From an uncultured Clostridia bacterium (GTDB taxonomy: Bacteria; Bacillota; Clostridia; UBA1381), in the NCBI GenBank assembly GCA_947628515.1, contig CANRAG010000012.1, positions 1 through 37,955 on the forward strand: 37,955 nucleotides of DNA. Direction: 5' to 3'. The notes beneath the pieces were generated by a model. It ran no database searches. It was not told the origin of the DNA and saw only the letters and a program-made list of their open reading frames with translations. Positions 8,407-17,545 of the stretch are shown here, piece after piece. Positions within the stretch are counted from its first letter, which is position 1; each line of letters begins with the position of its first letter. The position numbers and the translations under genes were made by a program.

Positions 8407-10059
8407 TTACTTAGCGGAATATAAACGGTTCTGATACTCTTTTTCCCGTATCATATCCATATCCTTAACCCTATGATACAATCTCAGCTCCACATCACCT
8501 ATCTTTGCCGAATAGTCCGCTGCCTGTTCAAACACCTGCGCAATATCGGTATTGTTAACAAAGCTGTTAACCGCCTCCGTTACTATGGTCTGTTCCTCCT
8601 TCGCAAGATGAAGCTGGGGCGGAACGGCAATTAATATATACTCCGCGTCATATATCTCATCAAGCCTTGCATAGTCCCTTGCGTCAACATCCGGAAGGGA
8701 AACTATATATCCCTCGTCCCGATCGGCCTTTACGCCAACCGACGGCTCTATATTTCTCAGTATTCCCGCATTTATTGTGGTTGACGACGCAATCACGCCG
8801 CACTTAGCGTCTTCGGGAACCAATTTATCGAGCAGCCGCTTGGCCTTTAAAATTTCCTGTATATCGCCGCGGGTTTCGGGGCGCATCGAAAACGCGGGGA
8901 GCGCCGCCACGGATTTGATCTGACTTATATCCGACGGCTGATCACGCTTTATATACGGACTTACCGCATTTGCCGCCATGAGCAAAATGACCAACGCCAG
9001 CATAACACGGTTGGTTATACAGTTTACCATGAAAATTGCAAGCACCGTAAACGCGGGCGCGTATAGAATAATATTGTACGCGCTGTAGCTGCCCGATATC
9101 ATAAACATACCGCAGCTTAATACGAGCTGAACCCATGCGAAAACAGGCCTATAGTCCCTTTTTCTCACCGCTAAAACAACCGGAACGGCAAACGCTGCCG
9201 CAATAAATATACCGCCGAAATACCTCGCTACAAACCGTAAGTCCTCGCCCGCGCGAAAACCGTACCCGGTAACGCCCCCCACATATCCGTCAGAGAGCAT
9301 ACGCGCCGTAAACGGCATTAATACCGCAAGCAAAACTATCGCTGCGGTAGCTACAGTTATAATCACATTTCTTTTGCTGCGTTTAAAAATAATACAGTCA
9401 ATAATCATGGCGGTCAGAAACGATATTGAAAAGAACTCAAAATATCGTCTGTATGCCGTTATTATCACAAGCAAAACTCCTATACCCACATATCTAAGCC
9501 ATGAGCCTTCATCCTTGTTTTTTGAATAATATAGATTATAGCAAGCGAGCGCGATAAGCATGCCTCCCACATCCGCATAGCCGGATACGGCGGCAAATAT
9601 GGTTGAGGGTATCATAAACACAGCGATTGCAAGGCTCAGCCACGGAGCCTTTGAAAGCTTTGCGGATAGATGATATGTTAATATGACCGAGGGAATAAGA
9701 AACATTACCGTAAGCCCTGCCACATATGACATACGCGTTACCCCGAAAATTTTCATCCACAGAGCCGGCAGCAGCGCCGCCGCATAATTATAATCGCCCG
9801 ATAATATCGACGAGTACACGGAACTGAAAAATTTACCCTTTAATTCACCCGATACTATGGCTCTTGCCATATCCCAATAGGTTGAATTATCCCAGAAATA
9901 TACAGTCTTTGCCGACGCTGTGTAAACCATGGCAGTTATGAATAAAATCAGGCAAATCAAGGCGACGTACAAAACGGCGTGTAATCTTCGGCGGCTTTCC
10001 AGCTCCGCGTTTATGACTTCAATATTCTTTTTCCCTTCTACCCATTCAAGAAGCTCCAA
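8407..10059 (-). CDS. GT-C-like multi-pass membrane glycosyltransferase candidate
   Basis: A 550-aa protein with about ten or eleven membrane segments (about 27-350), a first extracytoplasmic loop containing FWDNSTYWDMA, and a soluble C-terminal domain of about 190 aa (ILKAKRLLDKLVPEDAKCGV). This layout resembles GT-C glycosyltransferases of the GT39/GT83 type, which use polyprenyl-phosphate sugars and keep acidic residues in the first loop. No full family signature can be confirmed by eye, so substrate and sugar are unknown. The start codon is probably TTG at 10059, preceded by a GAGGGTG site. It lies 31 bp after the SNF2 helicase gene, likely on the same transcript. Confidence 0.6.
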   Translation of the reverse strand: MELLEWVEGKKNIEVINAELESRRRLHAVLYVALICLILFITAMVYTASAKTVYFWDNSTYWDMARAIVSGELKGKFFSSVYSSILSGDYNYAAALLPALWMKIFGVTRMSYVAGLTVMFLIPSVILTYHLSAKLSKAPWLSLAIAVFMIPSTIFAAVSGYADVGGMLIALACYNLYYSKNKDEGSWLRYVGIGVLLVIITAYRRYFEFFSISFLTAMIIDCIIFKRSKRNVIITVATAAIVLLAVLMPFTARMLSDGYVGGVTGYGFRAGEDLRFVARYFGGIFIAAAFAVPVVLAVRKRDYRPVFAWVQLVLSCGMFMISGSYSAYNIILYAPAFTVLAIFMVNCITNRVMLALVILLMAANAVSPYIKRDQPSDISQIKSVAALPAFSMRPETRGDIQEILKAKRLLDKLVPEDAKCGVIASSTTINAGILRNIEPSVGVKADRDEGYIVSLPDVDARDYARLDEIYDAEYILIAVPPQLHLAKEEQTIVTEAVNSFVNNTDIAQVFEQAADYSAKIGDVELRLYHRVKDMDMIREKEYQNRLYSAK

Positions 10060-10090
10060 ATTACTTCACCCTCAATCTTAGTGTATCTTA

Positions 10091-13000
10091 TTAGCCTTCA
10101 AATAATGACATTATTTCTTCGTCGGTAAGATTAGCAAGCGTTTCGGTATTGACCCGTATTATGTCCTCCGCAAGCATCCGTTTCCGTTCCTGCAATTTCA
10201 GTATCTTCTCCTCGATCGTGCCCTTTGCGGCAAGCTTTATGACCTGCACGGAATGTGTCTGCCCTATTCTGTATGCGCGGTCCGTGGCCTGGTCCATAAC
10301 GGCGGGATTCCACCATGGATCATAATGTATCACCATGTCCGCGCCTATGAGATTAAGTCCGGTTCCTCCCGCCTTTAAAGAAACCAAAAACAGCCGTCTT
10401 TCTCCGTTGTTAAAATCCTCCGCCATTTGCGACCGCTCCGCCGCGGGGGTTGAACCGTTTATATAGAAAAAGCTTATTCCTTCCCTTTCGAGCGTACCGG
10501 CGATTATGTCAAGCATGGATTTAAACTGCGAAAACACCAATATCCTATGTCCCGAATCGGTTCCGCTGCGTACCAGCTCCATAAGAAGCTCCAGCTTCCC
10601 GCTTTCCGCCCTTGTCTGCCCCTGTGCCATACCGCTATACAGGGACGGATGACAGCATATCTGCCTCAACCTCAACAGCAGCGTAAGAATAACAAAACGG
10701 CTTCCGTTTTCCGAAATAATACCCCGCGCCTGTGTCTTTGCAACATCCAAAAATTCCATATACATGGCCTTTTGCGTGCGGCTGAGCTCCGCGAGCATTG
10801 TCGTTTCGATTTTTTCCGGCAGCTCGGCAAGAACATCACGCTTCATTCTTCGCAGCACGAACGGCTTTATTATAGTCCGCAGCGAGCCTGCCACGTCAAA
10901 ATCGCCCTCGCGCATGGCGGGAATTTCAAACTTATCCCGAAACTCCCGCGCGCTTTTAAGATAACCCGGCATGATAAAATCAAAAATCGACCACAGCTCC
11001 ATGAGCGAATTTTCTATAGGTGTGCCGGTAAGCGCGAACTTGTGCTCGGCGCGAATTCTCTTTACGCTGACCGCGTTCATTGTCCGCGGATTTTTTATAT
11101 ACTGCGCCTCGTCTATAAAACAATAGGAAAACCCGATATTCCTGTAATATGCAAAGTCCCGCCTCAGGAGCGGATACGAGGTTATTACAAACTCATATTC
11201 ATCTATGGTTTTTATAAGCTCCGCGCGTGTTTCCTTCGCGCCGTTTATTATTATTGAACTCGCGTCCGGGATGAATTTGTCCAGCTCGCGCTGCCAGTTA
11301 TATATAAGCGTGCTCGGCGCCACTATAAGCGTCGGTTTTGCCGGACGTATGCTGTGTATATACGCGATAACCTGCAAGGTCTTGCCAAGTCCCATATCGT
11401 CGGCAAGAATACCGCCCATGCCCATTTCCGACATCTGCGCCAGCCACCTTATCCCGTCACGCTGATACGGGCGCAAGATTGCTTCAAGCCCCTTTTCAAT
11501 ACGCACATCCTTAGAACGCACGTTGTCAATATAGGCTTTTATGCTTTCATCCTTCTTTATATCGTCCCGCGCCGCAAGATAAAGCATATGAAACTTCGGC
11601 AGCTTCTTCCTTCCTGAATAAATGTCGATATTTGTAAGGTCAAATCGTTCAAGCATACGCAGTATATCGTTCTTCTTGTTGTCCTTCAAGCTTATATAAC
11701 TGCCGTCATGTACTCTGTAAAACGCGTGCCCCAAATTCATTGCCGCCATTATACCCTTAATCTCATCCGGCGACATATCCGTCTCGAAATTTATTTCCAA
11801 AAAATCTATGTCATTTTTATATGAGACGCCCACGGACAAATTTATATCATTACGTATATTTATCGCCTTAAATCTGTCGGTCATTATCAGCTTTGCATAC
11901 TCGGAAATTTCCTGTAAATCCTCGGTTATGAATTTATATATGGCCGCGTCCCCGTTTAGACTGAACACGGACTTTTCACGGTCAAACCCGTTAAAATACG
12001 ACAGCAGTCTGTTTTCCCGCTCCAAATCACGAATGACGATCTTATCGTTATCCTCGTAGTGCTCACGCGGAATTCTGAACTTAACCGCGCCGTATTTTGC
12101 CACCGCCACCGCCGTCACCGTTCCGGCTATAGAGTCGAGACAGACCTCAAATTCCGGTTTGTTGTTTACTATAAGCTCCTCAACCCCATTTATTACAACG
12201 CCATGCCTGTTCTTTAAGCGAGGGAGCACATTCGCGGCAAAAAGCAGAGTATTGTCGCCCTTAAATATAAGCTGTGTGCGATTTTCGCTCATAAGCGTGC
12301 GATAAATGGGCATAAAATACTCGCGCCATTCATTGGATGTTTTATATATGGTTTCGTTGTGCAAAAACCACTCCCCGTCATGAGTAATCGCAAGACCTGT
12401 TTCCGATAGCGAGAGCACGATCTCCTTGCCGAACGCTTCTATATCTATAACAATATCCGGATCCTCGTCAAGTATCCGCACACCGCTAAGCGCAATGCCG
12501 TCGTAGACAAGCTTGAAATCCGTATTGCCCAGATATGGAAGTATTCTGCGCATTGCCGACGAGCCGAATGACGTCCTGTATGTCGCTTTTTGGTATAACC
12601 CGACGTCTGACGAACGCGTTTCATACACCTCCGCCATGATAGATATTATTTTATCCTCATTCTCAGGGAAATACATAGTATTCCTGTTGTATGTTGTATT
12701 CCTGTCTATTTTAAAATCACGGTAATTAAGATAACAATCGAGAAAATTTTCAATCCCTTGTAAACGCCCGCCACATTCCGGCAATGACATTGACATTTCA
12801 AATACAGCCTCGTTATCCGGACGCGGCTTTATAAAAAGAGTAAATGCCGCCCGTATACGTCTGCGCTCGCTTTTCAGAATAAACTCCCGACACAATGACG
12901 ATGCGAGCTTATCGTTTTCATTCGTATATAGCCCGCCCTGCTCCAATTCGGCCTGACGCTGCTTCAGGACCGCCACAATATGCTTACAGGTGTTCTGCAT

Positions 13001-13216
13001 GGTTTCGTAGTATGGGCATGAACACAGCGCGTCCTTTATTTCGCTGCCGCAAACGGTAACGCGAACATTATAAAGCTCCTCGCCGTCCACTACCGCCGTA
13101 AGCTCATCGTCGGCGCGTTTGCGCATATGAACCCTTCCCTCACGAAAGTATTCAACACCACGCTTATATATCATTGATGAGCATATTTTTTTTATCATGC
13201 CATCGGATATCTTCAT
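10091..13216 (-). CDS. SWIM-finger SNF2-family DNA-dependent ATPase/helicase
   Basis: A 1041-aa member of the bacterial SNF2/RapA-like group that uses ATP to move on or remodel nucleic-acid complexes. A SWIM zinc finger is at 65-79 (CSCPYY then CKH). About 90-590 is the long region typical of bacterial SNF2-associated proteins. The ATPase core starts near 590: LRPYQRDGIRWL, the Walker A ADDMGLGKT (about 603-612), the DEAQ box (about 702) and LTGTPIENS (about 728). The C-terminal helicase domain (about 880-1020) has VFSQFKSMLDII, SLKAGGTGLNL and ATDRAYRIGQ. All expected motifs are intact and length is normal. There is no methylase or nuclease next to it, so nothing here points to a restriction or phage-defence role. 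It leads a group with two membrane-protein genes. Confidence 0.93.
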   Translation of the reverse strand: MKISDGMIKKICSSMIYKRGVEYFREGRVHMRKRADDELTAVVDGEELYNVRVTVCGSEIKDALCSCPYYETMQNTCKHIVAVLKQRQAELEQGGLYTNENDKLASSLCREFILKSERRRIRAAFTLFIKPRPDNEAVFEMSMSLPECGGRLQGIENFLDCYLNYRDFKIDRNTTYNRNTMYFPENEDKIISIMAEVYETRSSDVGLYQKATYRTSFGSSAMRRILPYLGNTDFKLVYDGIALSGVRILDEDPDIVIDIEAFGKEIVLSLSETGLAITHDGEWFLHNETIYKTSNEWREYFMPIYRTLMSENRTQLIFKGDNTLLFAANVLPRLKNRHGVVINGVEELIVNNKPEFEVCLDSIAGTVTAVAVAKYGAVKFRIPREHYEDNDKIVIRDLERENRLLSYFNGFDREKSVFSLNGDAAIYKFITEDLQEISEYAKLIMTDRFKAINIRNDINLSVGVSYKNDIDFLEINFETDMSPDEIKGIMAAMNLGHAFYRVHDGSYISLKDNKKNDILRMLERFDLTNIDIYSGRKKLPKFHMLYLAARDDIKKDESIKAYIDNVRSKDVRIEKGLEAILRPYQRDGIRWLAQMSEMGMGGILADDMGLGKTLQVIAYIHSIRPAKPTLIVAPSTLIYNWQRELDKFIPDASSIIINGAKETRAELIKTIDEYEFVITSYPLLRRDFAYYRNIGFSYCFIDEAQYIKNPRTMNAVSVKRIRAEHKFALTGTPIENSLMELWSIFDFIMPGYLKSAREFRDKFEIPAMREGDFDVAGSLRTIIKPFVLRRMKRDVLAELPEKIETTMLAELSRTQKAMYMEFLDVAKTQARGIISENGSRFVILTLLLRLRQICCHPSLYSGMAQGQTRAESGKLELLMELVRSGTDSGHRILVFSQFKSMLDIIAGTLEREGISFFYINGSTPAAERSQMAEDFNNGERRLFLVSLKAGGTGLNLIGADMVIHYDPWWNPAVMDQATDRAYRIGQTHSVQVIKLAAKGTIEEKILKLQERKRMLAEDIIRVNTETLANLTDEEIMSLFEG

Positions 13217-13341
13217 AATGCATTACCCCATATATATTACAGTTCACCTATCCGGCTAAGTTAAAATCTTACAAACGGTATAATAACGCGCAGTAATCGC
13301 TTCATAGCCAAATAGCAGCGTAAATATTTCTATAATAATTT

Positions 13342-13370
13342 ATTATACCACTATTTATTTACAAATACAA
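13342..13370 (-). promoter_or_regulatory. Possible promoter of the SNF2 gene
   Basis: On the - strand, TTGTAT (13370-13365) and a perfect TATAAT (13347-13342) are 17 bp apart. The leader would be about 120 nt. The rest of 13217-13423 is AT-rich, and I see no gene in it. Confidence 0.45.
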
Positions 13371-13423
13371 TATACATTACCAAAATTCATTGTTAATTTT
13401 CTTTAAACAAATACGCGTTGGCG

Positions 13424-13456
13424 AAAAAACGGCAGAGCGTGCCTGCTCTGCCGTTT
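13424..13456 (-). terminator. Rho-independent terminator of the SLH protein gene
   Basis: A perfect 12-bp GC-rich stem (13427-13438 with 13445-13456) with a 6-nt loop lies 36 bp beyond the stop codon. On the - strand it runs into six T residues (complement of 13429-13424), three of them inside the stem. Confidence 0.8.
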
Positions 13457-13492
13457 GCGATAACTTTTTTTAATTATTTAAGCTGCGGTATA

Positions 13493-15136
13493 TCAGATAT
13501 TGTTCCAATCCGGCGAAGCTATAATACCGGTCCACTTCTCAACCGCGCCTATTCTCTCACGCTCGTACGAGTGTGAATTCGTAGCCTCCTGAACATCTGC
13601 GTAATACCACGCGTCTGTGTCGAGGTTATCACTGAACTTAGTCATATGCTCTGTGTCAAGGTTGTTCTTATCAACAATTCTGTAGAGTATTCTGTTAATA
13701 AGAGTCATAGCCTCCGCACGTGTGATGCTGTTGTCAGGTCTGAATGTTCCGTTATCATAGCCGTTAATCCAGCCTGTTTCCACAGCTTTGTTGATGGAGT
13801 CAGCCGCCCAGTGACCCTTTATATCCGGGAACTTATCCTCGCCGGTGTATTCAACCGAGCTAAATCTCGCCGCTATTGTCGCAAACTCAGCTCTTGTTAT
13901 TGCATCGTCCGGACCGAAGTTTCCTGTATCGTAACCGTTTACAAGACCGGCATTTGCCGCTGTCGAAATAGCGTTATTGTACCATGAATCCGCCGGAACA
14001 TCCGGGAAATCATTGGTTGTCGAGAAGAGCTTATCTCTTGACTCCTGTGTAAGCAATCTTACAAAGATTGTAGCTACCTCCGCGCGTGTAATGTTAGCGT
14101 TAGGTCTAACCGCAACATAACCGTTCTCATCCACGCCTTCACTCTCCGGATAGCCTACTACATAAGCATAGTGATCGCTGTAGTCAAGCTGCGCGCCTGA
14201 CGGAAGCGGCTTTGTCTGGAGCTTATCCTCCGGAATAGGCGTAGCTGTTACAACCGGCTCTGATGTGGGTGCCTCTGTGGGCTCCGCTGTCTGAGTGGCT
14301 GCCGGAGTAGCTGTCGGTCTGCTGGCGCCACCGCCGCCGCCTCCGCCGCCGCCGGAACGTCTGTACAGCTTATAATATTCCCTATCGGTACCTGAGAAGG
14401 TAACCTTGCTAAGCTGTCTATCCGCAAGACCTACCGTTACGGTACCGGTGATGCTGCCTGTAATGTTATGATATTCACCACTCGTTGTAAGTGACGACTG
14501 CGCCTGTACTGTTGTATTCGGAACAGTAAACATAAGCGCATTTGATGAAGCGGTACCGTCATTCAAGCTTGTGAAATATGTATCGAAGTCCTGGTTCGAA
14601 CCACTAACCTCCATAACAATGGTAAGCTTGTTTGTCGCCGCGTCATAGCTTGCGGACTTCTGACGGAAAAGCTTCATCGTCATTTCGTCCCATGTCCAAC
14701 CCGCCGGCGTATCGGCTGATACGGACTCATTTGAAATGGCTGAATCACTGGCTGTGGCTTCAACCGTAAACTCACCCGAAATCTTTGCCCGGGCTATGGC
14801 ACTGGATTTTTCTATCCCCGAATTTACAGCCGCGTCAATATATGCCTCCCACTCCTTCGCAACATTTGACATGTCAAGCGATGCCTGGGTATTGAAAACC
14901 ATTGATGTTGAAGTTGTGGATAAAGCCGTAGCTTGCGATGCATGGTTTGTATACACCGCTGTCCTGCTCGCGTCGTGTGACTGCATATCAAGCGTCACTT
15001 CAACAGTATCCTCGGCAGGTACATTGGAGAGATTTCTGTCTTCCTTTGCATGGTCTTCAAAATAAGGAGCTGCAAAGGCACTTAAAGATGTAATTGCTAC
15101 AGCCGCCGCCGATGCAATTGATATAAACTTTTTCAT
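13493..15136 (-). CDS. Secreted SLH-domain cell-surface protein with unknown N-terminal region
   Basis: The chosen ATG (15136, 547 aa) follows an AAAGGAGA site; an upstream in-frame ATG (15172) has none. A signal peptide (1-22, ending SAFA/AP) is followed by an unrecognised Ser/Thr-rich, probably beta-rich region (about 25-255). A run of nine glycines and a Thr/Pro/Glu linker (about 258-302) lead to three SLH repeats (about 322-540; ITRAEVATIFVRLL, ITRAEFATIAARF, ITRAEAMTLINRIL). SLH repeats bind secondary wall polysaccharide, so this should be a surface-anchored protein. It has its own consensus promoter and its own terminator, so it is a single-gene unit, probably highly expressed. Location after a polysaccharide-control operon fits a wall-related role. 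Confidence 0.9.
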   Translation of the reverse strand: MKKFISIASAAAVAITSLSAFAAPYFEDHAKEDRNLSNVPAEDTVEVTLDMQSHDASRTAVYTNHASQATALSTTSTSMVFNTQASLDMSNVAKEWEAYIDAAVNSGIEKSSAIARAKISGEFTVEATASDSAISNESVSADTPAGWTWDEMTMKLFRQKSASYDAATNKLTIVMEVSGSNQDFDTYFTSLNDGTASSNALMFTVPNTTVQAQSSLTTSGEYHNITGSITGTVTVGLADRQLSKVTFSGTDREYYKLYRRSGGGGGGGGGASRPTATPAATQTAEPTEAPTSEPVVTATPIPEDKLQTKPLPSGAQLDYSDHYAYVVGYPESEGVDENGYVAVRPNANITRAEVATIFVRLLTQESRDKLFSTTNDFPDVPADSWYNNAISTAANAGLVNGYDTGNFGPDDAITRAEFATIAARFSSVEYTGEDKFPDIKGHWAADSINKAVETGWINGYDNGTFRPDNSITRAEAMTLINRILYRIVDKNNLDTEHMTKFSDNLDTDAWYYADVQEATNSHSYERERIGAVEKWTGIIASPDWNNI

Positions 15137-15174
15137 TTTGAGTTCTTCTCCTTTTTTTATTTTGATATACATTA

Positions 15175-15203
15175 ATTATACTACGTTACAGCTCGTTTGT
15201 CAA
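15175..15203 (-). promoter_or_regulatory. Perfect-consensus sigma-A promoter of the SLH gene
   Basis: The - strand carries TTGACA (15203-15198) and TATAAT (15180-15175) with exactly 17 bp between them. The start point would be near 15168, about 32 nt before the ATG. Confidence 0.85.
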
Positions 15204-15241
15204 GCAAAAATTAGTCAAAAAGTATTATTTATTGCAGTAAT

Positions 15242-16000
15242 TTATTTACTTAAAAACGATTTCTTCTTAAAAGACATTAAATCCCTGTAATACAGTTCTT
15301 CGCCTTCAAGAATTATGTCCGCGTTTCTCATAAGATAACTCCAGCACTCCGCGCCGTATCTCTTTATAATGTATTTTTTCGCCTTGTCCATATTGGGATG
15401 CCGGGTATTGAGATTGTGCATGTCCGTTCCTATGATATGTATCATCTTATTCTTCATCATATTATCTATGAATTTTTTAAGCGGCGCCGCGCCAAAGCTT
15501 TCCGCGTTAATCTGAATGAGTATATCCAAGGTATATAACGCGCTTAAAAGCTCTGATTTCTGCGCGATATTCCGCTCCGCATGCGCGATTATCGGTTTTA
15601 TTCCGCTTATTGACAGCTTATATATATAATCTATCGTATTGTCGTTCCAATTTGACGAGGGCATCTCAACAAGCATATAACCCGTTTTGTCTATACACAG
15701 TTTTTCTATACCCCTAAGCCGTGTAAGATCACATGTCAAATGCACCTCGCATCCGAGCCTTATTTCCGGCATATCTACACCGGAATTCTGCGCTGCGGCC
15801 ATGAGCTCGTCATATGCGCGTTCGCGCTCCGACAGAAATTTATCTATGTCCGCCGATGAGCAGGGATAGCAATGCGAGGTCGAAACAATGGTATTAACGC
15901 CCATATCGCGGCTCAATTTTATCATTTTAAGAGAGGTATCCGCGTCGGATGCGCCGTCATCAAACGCGGGCATAATATGTGAATGAAAATCAATCATCAT
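15242..16000 (-). CDS. PHP-domain tyrosine-protein phosphatase, CpsB/CapC/YwqE type
   Basis: A 252-aa metal-dependent phosphatase of the polymerase-and-histidinol-phosphatase fold. Visible metal-site motifs are DFHSHI (H6, H8), FDDGASD, STSHCYP, GCEVH, IAHAERN and GTDMHN, in the order seen in Streptococcus CpsB and Bacillus YwqE. These enzymes dephosphorylate the tyrosine tail of the partner BY-kinase and so tune export of capsule or other polysaccharide. The kinase and adaptor are encoded upstream on the same strand. The start is the first of two adjacent ATGs, spaced best from an AAGGGGGC site. It is the last gene of the operon; no clear terminator was seen before the next promoter. Confidence 0.92.
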   Translation of the reverse strand: MMIDFHSHIMPAFDDGASDADTSLKMIKLSRDMGVNTIVSTSHCYPCSSADIDKFLSERERAYDELMAAAQNSGVDMPEIRLGCEVHLTCDLTRLRGIEKLCIDKTGYMLVEMPSSNWNDNTIDYIYKLSISGIKPIIAHAERNIAQKSELLSALYTLDILIQINAESFGAAPLKKFIDNMMKNKMIHIIGTDMHNLNTRHPNMDKAKKYIIKRYGAECWSYLMRNADIILEGEELYYRDLMSFKKKSFLSK

Positions 16001-16013
16001 GTATCGCCCCCTT

Positions 16014-16511
16014 TTACCGGTCCGATTTATAAATTGCCGGTTTATTGTACTTTTTCTTAAAAATATATCTTATGGCAGCCAAAACAGCCGCTCCCACGGC
16101 AGCGCCCGCGGTATCTATCAATACATCCGCAGGTCTCCCTGCACGTCCGGATACAAGCAGCTGGTGAAGCTCATCCGTTACGGCATAGAGAAAACAAAAT
16201 GCGATTGTATAAACATAAGCATACGAAAACCGCACTCTTGTGATAAGCTTAACCGATATAAGCGCCGAAAGTCCGAGCGATGCGTATATGGTAAAATGCG
16301 CCGTTTTTCTTACGTAAAACTCAAGTATTTCCCTTAAATTCAGCTCCGCCTCGCGGCTTTTATGCAAAACTCCCGCGACAATATGTGAAATCTGCTCTGT
16401 TATGTGACCCGAAACCGCACCTGACTCGGTACTGTTTTGGGATGAAAAAAAGAAAATCAAAGTCATAATGCCCAATGTTATTAAACAGGATATGACTTTG
16501 ATTTTTCTCAT
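16014..16511 (-). CDS. VanZ-like membrane protein
   Basis: A 165-aa protein with four or five membrane segments and the VanZ family signature: FFFSSQNS near the N-terminus, RKTAHFTIYASLGL, then DELHQLLVSGRAGRPADVLIDTAG. VanZ-type proteins are small envelope proteins of unclear mechanism; the founding member gives low teicoplanin resistance, but most relatives are unrelated to resistance. Here it lies 23 bp after a lipoprotein gene and 13 bp before the CpsB-type phosphatase, a position suggesting a part in surface polysaccharide handling. A GAGGT site lies 9 bp before the ATG. Confidence 0.9.
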   Translation of the reverse strand: MRKIKVISCLITLGIMTLIFFFSSQNSTESGAVSGHITEQISHIVAGVLHKSREAELNLREILEFYVRKTAHFTIYASLGLSALISVKLITRVRFSYAYVYTIAFCFLYAVTDELHQLLVSGRAGRPADVLIDTAGAAVGAAVLAAIRYIFKKKYNKPAIYKSDR

Positions 16512-16534
16512 AATATTTTACCTCACATATATCA

Positions 16535-17545
16535 TCAGCCGCCGAACATATAAACCTCCGGCGTCGCTGTAGGTCTATTCGGCACAGCGGTAGGCTGCGG
16601 CGCCGGTCTTGCCGGAGCGGCTGTCGCCGGTGCACGTGTAACGGGCGCGGGCGTAGTCGGCACTGTCGTAACCGGCGCGGGCTCCTCCGTTATTTCAGGC
16701 TCCTTTGTCGGTTCCGGAGTCTCTGTCGGCTCCGGCGTAGGCGTAGGCTCGCCCAACTGATACATAAGCGTATCTATATCCTCCTCCGAAAGATCGTTGT
16801 CCTCCTCAAGCAGCTTCCTCACAAGCGTAACATTAGCCTCCGTTACCGGTTCGGCATATTCCGACGGGATTCCGCCGTACACAATGTTAAGAGCCTTAAT
16901 AAGCTCATTGTTCATTAATATGTATTTATTAAGGCTTTCCGTTTCCCGCGAATTGCTGGTGATTTTAGCCACCGCGCTTTTAATGAATTTATATTTATTT
17001 TCTTCCATAAACCTGAACGCCAGAATATTGGATCGCTCATAGAATGTTGTGAGTATGGCGCAAGCCGCGTCATCATCTCCGTCCGTGAGCATATAATCCG
17101 CATAATAATCATAAAAATTCACGGCGTCATAGTTTACTCTGTTTAAATATGCCTCTATATTGTCACAGTCTTTGACTGACTTAACCATCATATATATATT
17201 ATCGCTGAGCTTCGTCGCGATATCGAGCTGAAGATCCTTTCTTCTGCTGTTGCAATAGTATGCGATTTTATCCTTGCCAAGACTGTCCTCATATTCATCA
17301 AAAAAATCCGAGGATCTTGTCAAATCATACGCTTCGTAATACATTTCGCATGCCGCTATCTGTTGTTCATATACCGCGTCGTCCGCATCCTCAAGGCGTT
17401 TGCAGTCGGTTATTTTTACAGACGGCAGCGAGTTTGTAAGCTCAATTCCCTCAAGCTCCGCCGTAAGCTCCGACTTCCTGCCGCAGCCCGAAATGAGAAG
17501 CAGAAAAACAGCGCATATGACAGAAAGCTTAATCTTCTTATACAT
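16535..17545 (-). CDS. Lipoprotein with Thr/Pro-rich C-terminal tail
   Basis: A 336-aa protein of no family I recognise. The N-terminus is a lipoprotein signal (KKIKLSVICAVFLLLISGC) with the lipobox LISGC, so C21 should be lipidated. About 30-265 is acidic, mainly helical and tyrosine-rich. About 266-330 is a low-complexity Thr/Pro/Glu then Ala/Pro tail that could span the wall. The end is VYMFGG. The start overlaps the stop of the BY-kinase gene by 8 bp, with GGAGG inside the kinase gene, implying translational coupling. By position it could be an extracytoplasmic partner of the Wzz-like adaptor and kinase, but this is inference. Confidence 0.75.
   Translation of the reverse strand: MYKKIKLSVICAVFLLLISGCGRKSELTAELEGIELTNSLPSVKITDCKRLEDADDAVYEQQIAACEMYYEAYDLTRSSDFFDEYEDSLGKDKIAYYCNSRRKDLQLDIATKLSDNIYMMVKSVKDCDNIEAYLNRVNYDAVNFYDYYADYMLTDGDDDAACAILTTFYERSNILAFRFMEENKYKFIKSAVAKITSNSRETESLNKYILMNNELIKALNIVYGGIPSEYAEPVTEANVTLVRKLLEEDNDLSEEDIDTLMYQLGEPTPTPEPTETPEPTKEPEITEEPAPVTTVPTTPAPVTRAPATAAPARPAPQPTAVPNRPTATPEVYMFGG

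Noticed and set aside
10547-11257. A 236-codon + strand frame opposite the SNF2 gene
   Set aside because: The antisense frame has no domain pattern, while the SNF2 motifs on the other strand are unmistakable.
10091-13216. SNF2 helicase as part of a phage-defence island
   Set aside because: There is no nuclease, methylase or other defence gene beside it; the adjacent genes are membrane proteins. The SWIM/SNF2 architecture is common as a stand-alone gene in Firmicutes.
16014-16511. VanZ-like gene as glycopeptide resistance
   Set aside because: No vanHAX, vanRS or related genes are present; VanZ-like proteins are widespread in clostridia without resistance.
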